Shown: positions 56,290-64,000 of the stretch, piece after piece
Layout of the letters: every line of letters starts with the position of its first letter
How positions within the stretch are numbered: position 1 is the stretch's first letter
Source: Hygrophila difformis
Lineage: Eukaryota > Streptophyta > Magnoliopsida > Lamiales > Acanthaceae
Direction of reading: 5' to 3'
Assembly: GCA_030278955.1 (NCBI GenBank)
Contig: JAOANR010000014.1
Span: 32,377,453 to 32,441,452 of the forward strand
DNA: 64,000 nucleotides
Translations under genes and position numbers: made by a program
Notes under the pieces: model-generated
Told to the model about the DNA's origin: nothing
Database searches by the model: none
Seen by the model: only the letters and a program-made list of their open reading frames with translations

Positions 56290-57330
56290 GCGTAATATAC
56301 TCGTTGTTGATAGGTTGTCTCAATATCCGAGTGACAACGAGCATCTTCACAACTCAGGATATTTTCCTAACAATACGACTAACTAATACTATTTCAATAT
56401 ATAGTATTAAACAGAATTGATAAATTTTTAAGGTTATTCCCTTTTAAACCACATATACTAAACCCAAATCTAAGAAACAAATCTTTTGAGGCCTAGAATA
56501 AACCTGACTCTGTTTATTCTTTAAACCAACCCTTGATCGAATTTAAATTATCCATAACCGGGAAAATTACTTCTTATTTAGATCTGAATTTTAGAAATAA
56601 ACATTTGAAAATTTAATTCATGTGAGTCTAATAAAAATTAATTCCTAAAAAGTCCACGGAAAAGATCCCAAAATAATTATAGATTATTATACACTATAAC
56701 ATGCAATTATATTTAATAGATTTAAAATGACTCAAATGACCCACAATAAATTAATAGATCTAGAGAGAAGGACATTATAGAAAAAGAATGAGATAGGTGC
56801 GGACAAGATAAGATGAAATTGATAAGAGGCGAATGGGGAATTGGAGTGGTGCGAGATGTGTGATGTAAGTCGGACGAAGGATTAGAGATAGATGAGAGGG
56901 GTGAATTGGAGTATCATGTTCGCACTATGCATGGTGCAATGTGGAGTTGAAGTGAATGGCAGGAGATGAGTTAATTGTTAGTGAGGTATGAATCGGATCC
57001 GAAGGAATGCGGACAACGGTGATTTAGAGTGCGAGAGAGGTGGAGGCGAGTTATAATAAGGTGCGAGTAACAAGACTTGACTCGCACTCCTACTGTGGTT
57101 CGAATAACGCAAACCATTCGCACCTCTTGCTACTCAGGATCCACGTTTTTACTTAAAAGAACTTTTCCAATTTTCGTGTTTTGATTTGTCTAACATAATT
57201 CGAACATTACACAATTGCCTATATTAAATTATGCATGCAAAACCCAGAATTAGAGGACCATGCATGCAAATCATTATAAGACACGAACAAATTAATCAAA
57301 GCAAGGACACATGCAGATTCGGGAAAATGA
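56290..57330 (-). repeat. Diverged LTR-like remnant related to the Athila LTR
   Basis: 56500-56780 aligns by eye with 2745-3030 of the Athila LTR: both contain CAACCCTTGAT, a CATAAC-GG(A/G) segment, and a GACCCA...(G/T)CTAGA-AGAAGG block in the same order. A palindromic stretch with GGTGCGAGT and ACTCGCAC follows (57060-57130), then a TTTTC-rich part resembling 5290-5380. This suggests an old LTR of a related family. The boundaries are unclear. Confidence 0.45.
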
Positions 57331-58022
57331 CCCATATATATGGGAATAGGTTATGTTCCTGATTCTGTTTGTGCAGAATTTGCTAAGCTAAAGCTTTGTA
57401 TATGCTAAAGATAATATCACATTATCCAAATTAATAATGGTTATAATTGAAATTAATTGCAACACTAATTCAATTAGCATGATGTGAACTGTCCATTAGC
57501 ACAATTGGTTAAGCATTATGGAAAGTAAATATCACGTTACTCAAATTAATAGTGTCTTATAATGGAAAATGATTGAAACATTTATCCGGTTAGCACGACG
57601 TAAACTGTCCACTAGCACAATCGGTTAAGCATTATGGAAATTAAATATCACGTTACCCAAATTAATAGTGTCTTATAATTGGAAATGATTAAACACTTAT
57701 TCGGTTAGCACAACGTGAATTGTCCACTAGCATCATTGATTAAGCATTATGGAAAATAAATATTACGTTACCAAAATTAACAGTGTATTATAATTGGAAA
57801 TGATTGAAACACTTATCCGGTTAGCACGACGTGAACTGTCCCCTAGCAACATTGATTAAGCATTATAGAAAGTAAATATCACATTACCCAAATTAACAGT
57901 GTCTTATAATTGGAAATGATTGCAACACTTATCCGGTTAGCACAACATCGACTGTCCATTAGCATAATCTGTACCTACAGAATTTTGGTTATTCTGCATG
58001 CTAACCTATCCCATATATATGG
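57331..58022. mobile_element. Unclassified inverted-terminal-repeat element with internal tandem repeats, about 690 bp
   Basis: Left end CCATATATATGGGAATAGG (from 57332) and right end, reversed, CCATATATATGGGATAGG (58005-58022) are inverted repeats. They are followed on both inner sides by a GCAGAAT motif. Each terminus is itself a palindrome (CCATATATATGG). The interior is mainly the 116-bp array. No ORF. The target duplication is not clear. Confidence 0.5.
57405..57970 (+). repeat. 116-bp tandem repeat, about five copies
   Basis: AACTGTCC markers lie at 57487, 57603, 57718, 57834 and 57950, spaced 115-116 bp. Each unit has the order (C/A)TTAGCA, AAGCATTATGGAAA, TATCACGTTACCC, AGTGTCTTATAATTGGAAA, CACTTATCCGGTTAGCAC. 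Units differ by about 5-15 percent by eye. Confidence 0.9.
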
Positions 58023-58026
58023 TCCC

Positions 58027-58327
58027 ATAATTAAGCGAAACAATCCAAAAAAGATCGAATTAAATGAACCGGTCACTTAAATACCCTAATCATCGCCGAA
58101 CCCGTCCATGAACCGGTCTTGCCACTAATCATTGCCGAACCCGTCCATTAAACTACCCTTATGGAGGGACCGGTTCGGCGATGAGTAGGTATTTAATGGA
58201 TGGTTTAGGCAGTGATTAACGAGAAAACCAGGTTCATGGACGGGTTCGGCTATGATTAGAATATTTAAGGGACCGGTTCATTTAATTCGATCTTTTTTGG
58301 ACTGTTTTGAAAATTTGGCTTAATTAT
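58027..58327. repeat. Foldback inverted repeat of about 300 bp
   Basis: The left arm starts ATAATTAAGC (58027), then GATCGAATTAAATGAACC, and CATCGCCGAACCCGTCCATG. The right arm has the complements in reverse order (CATGGACGGGTTCGG, GGTTCATTTAATTCGATC, GCTTAATTAT ending 58328). The arms are about 120 bp and mostly matched; the centre is also partly self-complementary. It directly adjoins the element ending at 58022. Confidence 0.85.
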
Positions 58328-60194
58328 CGACATAATTCTTTCAACTGAGATAAGAACTAATAAAAACAACGGACACACCTATGCAGACTCCAATCAAGGA
58401 AAGCAAGACTTACAATATGATGTACGCAGATGATATAAATGAATTAAACAATCTAATGCTCAACCATGCATTTGAATCAAGAAAATTAGAGAAATCCTTA
58501 ACCCTAATTTAATTAACCTATTACGACTCTAGCACTTACCAGAATATTATCAAGCCACATGAGAATCAAAATCCTAGATCTAAATCTACATCAAATAAGT
58601 TAAAACCTAATCATGCAGGTTTGACTCCAATTTAATCTAATTTCTAATGTGATAATCTAGGCTTCAGGATACGAAACAAGGCACAATTATGCGGGCTCAC
58701 ATTATCTGATAGATCCAAAAATTCCAGAATTTAGTCAAGAGTGATTCGGCCCTGAGACAAATTTTTTAAAGAAAAGATTCATACCGAATTATCACGCCAA
58801 ACCCTCAAACAAGTTTGGGAACAAGCAAGAATTCATGAATGCCGAACTGATGAAGACAAAGCAAAACATGGACTGCTGTCCATTAAACTGGCCGAATCCG
58901 GACTCATTCTATTCTAAAATTCAAGAACCAAAATCGAAAAGAACAAGATTTGGGAACAGGATAACTAGGGTTTTCGGATTAAAATGAAATTGCATCTTAT
59001 CTACTACAAAGCATTTAAAATTGGCTTGCATGCCACACAGATTACATTGTGAAAGCTAAAATTTAAGTCTACCTAAACTTGACCATGAACGGCCTTCCTC
59101 TCCGGCTCCAATTCAACATCGGCTTCGGCTATGGGATTTTTTTTTTTTTTTTTTAATATATGGCTGCCGAGATGGGGTACGTATAGATGAATGATCTCTT
59201 GGACTCAAAGATTAATTGGATATGCGAAAATCTGCATCCCAACAATCAACATTTGAAAAGATATGCAAATTTCCAAAAAAAAAAAAGAAAAAAAGAAAAA
59301 AAGAAAAAGTTCCGTCTAGGTGCAGGCTGGCAGGACATTTGTGCTAACTGGATCACTTAACTTGCCTCCCTCTGGTGCTTCTTGTGCATGCTGCTGATCC
59401 TTCATGTGTGCCATGGATCTATTGAACACTATCTTGAAAAATAAGAAAGTGGTGGGTGAGGAAGATGATGGATAATGGAAAATAGAGGGTAAGGAAATCA
59501 ATACCAACGCAAGGAAATCACAAGAAGGGTGAACATGCCTATATACACATCCTCATCTTCCCACAAGAACCAAGCATTGATTCATAAACCACAATGGCAG
59601 ATTTCAAATCCAAATGTGGAGTTTGCCCAAAACCGAGCAGTGGTGATGAAGTGATCTTTTGGATAAATTGCTTGAGCGCAAAAATGACAATATTCAACAA
59701 AAGATAAGTCACAAGTGTTTGGAGGGGCCTATATATATAGTGGCCAAACATAAAGCTATTACACATGCATCGAAATGAAAAAGAAACATGGACTCGAGAC
59801 TGAAACATTGTAGCATCGTAACCCTCTTGTCCGCGTTGAAATGCATATGTCGCGACACATGGGTCCGAACAGTGAGAGGGTGTCGTAATGCATGGTGTTA
59901 CGCACAACTCAACTTGAACAAGGTGGAATCTTCTCTTCATGTGTCGTAATGCCTTGCATCGCAATGGTGGTGTTACGACACCGAGATAGTGAGGGTCACG
60001 ACGCACCCTCTAAAAAGGTAATCATTTTGTCCCTTCTTTAAGTCTTCTCTCTCCGGCTTGTTTAATTCGTCACATGCATTGTTTAATTGCTAAATACTAA
60101 CACTTAATAAAATACTAAAATATTTCCGATGTCCGGGGGCTGCCTCCGGTGGGATTCCGGCCAATTTTCCGGTTCTATCGGACTGCTTCCTTGA
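58328..60194 (-). other. Non-coding DNA, probably the 3' LTR region of the chromovirus and older debris
   Basis: No convincing ORF (the 155-codon frame at 59539-60006 minus has no recognisable domain). 58990-58960 and its surroundings look like a transcript leader on the minus strand. 59820-60005 contains palindromes built on GTGTCGTAA/TTACGACAC. A 3' LTR is expected just below 60195, but its ends could not be fixed without the partner LTR. T- and A-runs lie at 59139-59156 and 59275-59308. Confidence 0.4.
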
Positions 60195-60740
60195 TCAGTT
60201 GTCGCATACCGGATTCGTGAGATCGGGTCCGGGTTCTTCTTCCATCTGGATTAGCAATTTAAGGCCCATTTTTCTAGCTTGGGCTTTTTGAAGCTCTTCA
60301 TCGAATTTTCTATTTATCAGTTCGACAACTCTGGCCGTGAATTTCTTTGCCTGTTCCCGCGAACAAGGTCCGATTGGAAAAGTTAGTGCTACCGATCCGG
60401 CTACCACGCCATCCCCTCCCCCTTGAGGAGGTGGATCGATCAACCGACAAGCTTCCTCGTCGTCCCGCTCGTACAAGATGTGATCTGCGACATTAAAACT
60501 CGGATTAATATTCCCATACTCACTTGGCAATTCGAGTTTATATGCATTATCATTAATCCGCTCAAGAATTTTAAATGGCCCGTCTCCACGAGGGGAGGGT
60601 TTGTGGCGTCTTTTCACTGGGAATCTTTCCTTTCTTAAATGCAGCAAGACCCAATCGCCGGGTTTCAGTATGAGTTGCTTTCTTCCTCGATTGTGGTACT
60701 TGGCGTAGGACTCCGTTGATTTGATCAGGTTGTCCCTCAC
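60195..60740 (-). pseudogene. Integrase C-terminal region of the chromovirus
   Basis: A 181-codon frame has LKPGDWVLLHLRKERFP, PRGDGPFKILERINDNAYKL and NPSFNVADHILYE, the usual integrase tail with its GPF/Y-like module. It ends in a charged tail (SREQAKKFTARVVELI). The stop at 60195 ends pol. It is separated from the integrase core by a frame change near 60780. Confidence 0.85.
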
Positions 60741-60825
60741 ATTCCGATGCAGCTCTTTGATCGCGTTACCCTGTTCCTGCTATTAAAATTAAGATGCTCA
60801 TTGCTAGGCAATGGTAGGAGATCAA

Positions 60826-61440
60826 TCAGGTTGGGTTAAAACCGTATACCAATTCGAATGGAGACATGTGGGTGGCATTATGTATGTGCCGATTATATGA
60901 AAATTTGATGTACGGGAGGCACTCATCCCAACTTTTATAACTTGAAGAAATTATAATCCTAAGCAAATTGCCCAACACACGATTGACGGCCTCGGTTTGT
61001 CCGTCAGTTTGTGCATGGAATGTGATTGAAAACAAAAGCCTAGTGCCGATCTCACTCCACAACGATTTCCAAAAGTAACTCAAAAATTTGACATCCCTAT
61101 CAGAAACAATGGTTTTTGTGACGCCGTGCAGTCTGACAATTTCTTTGAAGAACAATTTTGCTATGTCCAGTGCATCACTTGTTTTAGTGTATGGAATAAA
61201 ATGTGCCATTTTTTAAAAATGGTCTACCACTATAAAGATAGAATCTTTACCTCGTGCGGTCCGTGGTAGTCCAAGCACAAAATCCATAGACAAATCCAAC
61301 CAAGGTCCGGCCGGTACAGGTAAAGCTTGATATAACTCGTGTGGTTTGATAGTCGACTTTGCCTTCAAACAGGTGATACACTTGACAATGAAGTCATTAA
61401 CATGTTTTCTCATGCTCGGCCAATAAAGTTTTTCTGAAAG
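60826..61440 (-). pseudogene. Integrase core of the chromovirus
   Basis: The frame 61413-61213 has CITCLKAKS (zinc finger Cys pair) and WLDLSMDFVLGLPRT (first catalytic D). A break follows, then 61209-60826 has [10 protein letters not shown] (second D) and [16 protein letters not shown] (catalytic E). The catalytic residues are all present, but in two frames. Confidence 0.87.
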
Positions 61441-61689
61441 GATCTCATAAGTGGCCCATCAGTTGTCCATTGTGTGGTTCCTGAATAAGGAGTTCTCGGA
61501 CAGACCCCTTTAGTATACACAATTTATTCTCGTTATACAGAAATCCTTCTAACTGAGTAAAATCCTTCCAAGCATGCCTCTCAGATTCTTGTAGGCTTTC
61601 TCATATTCTGGATCCGTGACATACAAGGATTTTATATGCTCGAACCCAAGAAGATGAGTTGAGGCAAAAGTAACAAGGCTTGATCTCGG

Positions 61690-61990
61690 TGCGTCCGCCA
61701 CGACATTATCCTTTCCCTTTTTATATCAGATGACATAGGGAAATCCTTCGATGAACTGGCTCCATCGCGCATGACGCTTGCTCAATTGATTTCGCACTGT
61801 GATAAGCAATAGGTCTTCCATCCTGGATTAACACAGCCCCCATCCCTGTTCCGGATGCATCACATTCGATCTCAAAAAGAAGATCAAAATTTGGTAAAGT
61901 GAGAACAGGGGCGTGAGTTAATTTCTCCTTCAGAATCCTAAATGCTTTCTCTGCTGCCGACCCCCACTTAAAAGGAGTTCCCTTTTAAAG
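61690..61990 (-). pseudogene. RNase H remnant of the chromovirus
   Basis: Translating the minus strand gives [20 protein letters not shown] then [20 protein letters not shown] and [10 protein letters not shown], with the first catalytic Asp (ECDAS). Stops and frame changes flank it. 61440-61690 is too decayed to read. Confidence 0.75.
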
Positions 61991-62149
61991 AAGTGATGTG
62001 ATGGGCGCGGCTATAACACTGTATTGCGGTATGAAGTGCCGGAAAAATCCACTCAAACCTAAAAATTGGCGAACCTCGTGCACATTCTTAGGAGGTCGCC
62101 AATCAGATATGGCCTTAATCTTTTCAGCATCAACTTTAATACTCCCTTA

Positions 62150-62760
62150 TCCGACCACAAAACAAAGAAATTTTAGCTCATTCGCATGGAAGGTGCATTT
62201 TTTCTTTATTAGCAAATAGTCGTGCTTCCCGCAATTTATGAAGTACCAGTCGGACATGTGCAACATGATCAGATTCGCTTCAACTATATACCAAAATGTC
62301 ATCAAAAAAGACAACAAATTTTCCAATAAATGAAGGGAGTGTCTCATTCATTAGACACATGAAAGTGGATGGAACGTTGGTAACTCCAAACGGCATAACG
62401 AGCCATTCTTAAACACCAAATTTAGTCTTGAAGGTCGTTTTCCATTCATCCCCGGGTTTCATCCGGATTTGATGGTAGTCGCTCCTTAAATCAATCTTGG
62501 AAAAGATATGAGCTTCCCCAAGCTCATCCAACATGTCATCTAATCTCGGGATGGGGTGTCGGTGCTTGATTGTAATAGCATTAACTTCTCTACAATCAAC
62601 ACACATTCTCCAAGTCCCATCTTTCTTGGGAACAAGAAGAACAGGTACCGCACAAGCGGATAAGCTTTCACGTACCCATCCCTTATTCAACAACTCCTGA
62701 ACCTATTTTTGAATTTCCCGTGTTTCCACGGGACTCATTCGGTATACTGGACGGTTCAGT
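62150..62760 (-). pseudogene. Reverse transcriptase of the chromovirus
   Basis: 62693-62409 contains [20 protein letters not shown] and [16 protein letters not shown] (first catalytic Asp in KIDL). After a stop, [15 protein letters not shown] and FFDDILVYS (62280-62315) follow in another frame, the latter holding the catalytic Asp pair. The usual TYFFALL-type stretch beyond it is broken. Confidence 0.88.
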
Positions 62761-63246
62761 ATGGAGGCTCCCAGTACGAAATCAATTTGATGTTTGATGC
62801 CTCGCAGTGGTTGGAGACCAGCTGGGACCTCTTCTGAAAATATATCCTTGTTTTCCTCCAACATCCTAGCAAAATCATCACGTATATCAGGTGCAGCAGT
62901 GCAAGTTCTATTAAGTTATTAAATAGTTCAACAGGTTTAGAATATGCAAGGAAACAGTAACTTGAAGAATCATCTTCGTTGAATGCTTGCACTACTTCAG
63001 CTTTGGTAAGCAAAAGGCATGGCTTGTCAGTAGATATTTGAATTTCCATAGTAGAAACCTTGGCTTTGCCCTTCTGCTTGGCCTTATGTTCTTCAGCCTC
63101 TTTCCTCATATTTTCCCGCAGTTGCTCTTGGTCAACTTTAATGATTCTCAGCGGGAGAGGTTAATGGTATGCATTTTCTTATAGTACATGAATGATAAAG
63201 AATTGTCTCTGCTCTTGTACAAAACATCGTTATCAAATAACCATGG

Positions 63247-63486
63247 TCATCCCAATAAAAGGTGATAGGCTGTCATGGGCACAACATCATACAAAACGGT
63301 TTCAGCGTATGAGCTTATCTTGATCGAAATTTTTGCTCGCTGACTCACTTTGAGATCTCCACTATCATTCATCCAATGTAAATGGTATGGCTTTGGATGC
63401 TCTTCAGTAGGTAGTCCTAATCTGTGAATCACATAAATGCTCACAACATTAGTACCACTACCATTATCTATAATAATATAAGCCAA
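63247..63486 (-). pseudogene. Aspartic protease-like domain of the chromovirus
   Basis: An 80-codon frame has IIIDNGSGTNVVS, where the expected active-site D-S/G-G is D-N-G, then LGLPTEEHPKPYHLHW and VVPMTAYHLLLG. This is the retropepsin-like domain common in plant chromovirus pol. The stop follows LLLG where a GRPW motif is usual. Confidence 0.8.
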
Positions 63487-63699
63487 ATTACCATTAATTT
63501 TACAATGACAATGAAAGAGATTCTCCTTTTATTCATTGATGGCGGGATCAACTTTATCAGCACTGAGAGTTCTCGTAGCCACAAAGGTGGTTAGAACTTG
63601 TTCTTCTTCATCAACACTTCATGATCCGCCTCATCATTTTCATGCTCAGGATCGGGGTTCTCTTATTCATACAAATTTTCTTCTTCTTCATCAGAATCG

Positions 63700-64000
63700 A
63701 GAATTTTCAAGTGTCCATCATCCAGAATCGCGACTTTCACACATTAGGGCACTCAGGAGCATAGTGGCCCTTCCTTTGGCACTTGAAGCACGTAACATCC
63801 TTCACATCTCGACCCTTAGGCTTCTCATATTGATCCTGTTGCACTGGTGGCTTGTATGGTTTGAATTCCTTTGCCATTTCAAAACCCTTAGGCTTATTGG
63901 GTTTTTCCTCAACTTTGGGACATGCCTTATTGGGCCATGTCTTTGCAGGCCAAGGCTTGCTCGAACTTGCTTCAAAAGTGACCCGAGGTGTCTGCCTCTT
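63700..64000 (-). pseudogene. Gag C-terminal end with zinc knuckle
   Basis: The minus strand encodes a CCHC zinc knuckle, CFKCQRKGHYAPEC, at 63790-63749, preceded by a Lys/Pro-rich stretch that is open to the window edge. A stop follows shortly after the knuckle. The knuckle binds element RNA during packaging. An acidic stretch downstream (63690-63640) would be the gag-pol linker. Confidence 0.85.

Larger units (their letters stand above)
60195..64000 (-). mobile_element. Chromovirus-type Ty3/gypsy element, decayed, running off the right edge
   Basis: Minus-strand order is gag zinc knuckle, protease, RT, RNase H, integrase, as in chromoviruses. Each domain is broken by stops or frameshifts. 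The 5' LTR and most of gag are outside the window. There is no recognisable chromodomain in the tail. The clade is not assigned. Confidence 0.85.

Noticed and set aside
59539..60006. 155-codon minus-strand ORF
   Set aside because: No recognisable domain, Cys/His/Ser-rich low-complexity content, lies over the palindromic LTR-like DNA.

Overview
This window is plant nuclear DNA, most likely from a eudicot, and consists almost entirely of nested transposable elements. The evidence is four plant Ty3/gypsy lineages (Athila, Tekay-type chromovirus, Tat, and a further chromovirus), a CACTA DNA transposon, Stowaway and Tourist MITEs, tRNA-derived SINEs and an endogenous pararetrovirus. I found no intact host gene that I can defend. 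The species cannot be named from the sequence.

Layout. 1-5559: an Athila-type retrotransposon on the minus strand, running off the left edge (gag, tRNA-Asp primer site, and a probable LTR of about 4.2 kb carrying arrays of nested palindromes). It sits in a CACTA transposon (minus strand) whose far terminus is at 19211. The CACTA keeps an N-terminal transposase-associated domain, a DUF4216 domain and a multi-exon TNPA-like gene, but has lost the catalytic transposase between the first two. 8540-18046: inserted in that CACTA is a complete, very young Tekay-type LTR element (TSD TTAAA, 2756-bp LTRs with about four differences). It has lost gag and nearly all of pol and carries a short coiled-coil ORF on the sense strand and an intact 444-codon ORF on the antisense strand. 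19215-26236: AT-rich DNA with MITEs and minisatellites. 26242-30848: a small non-autonomous Tat-type element (TSD ATAAG) with a frameshifted gag followed by a (TGGCGGC)-rich region instead of pol. 30849-38673: decayed DNA with three Stowaway-like MITEs, two SINEs with long target duplications and fragments of an unidentified gene. 38679-51246: a complete 12.6-kb Tat element on the minus strand (TSD AATTT) with gag, protease, reverse transcriptase, dual RNase H and integrase, all broken by a few stops and frameshifts, plus a long antisense gene with a plant mobile domain. About 52.6-56.3 kb: a decayed Florendovirus-like endogenous pararetrovirus, minus strand. 57331-58327: an unclassified inverted-repeat element with a 116-bp tandem array and an adjoining 300-bp foldback. 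60195-64000: a decayed chromovirus, minus strand, running off the right edge.

How the parts relate. LTR comparison orders the insertions: the Tekay derivative is youngest (about 4 differences in 2756 bp), and the two Tat elements are older (about 6 in 472 and about 11 in 686). The Tekay derivative and the small Tat element lack their own polymerase, so they must have been copied in trans. The most interesting signals are: (1) a seven-unit hairpin array in both Tekay LTRs whose stems covary around a fixed 13-nt loop; (2) antisense accessory genes of two different plant TE-associated families in two unrelated LTR elements; (3) oppositely oriented GCCGCCA and TGGCGGC arrays in one Tat element that could pair with each other; and (4) nested-palindrome arrays in the Athila LTR, with analogous but different palindromes near 57.1 and 59.9 kb.
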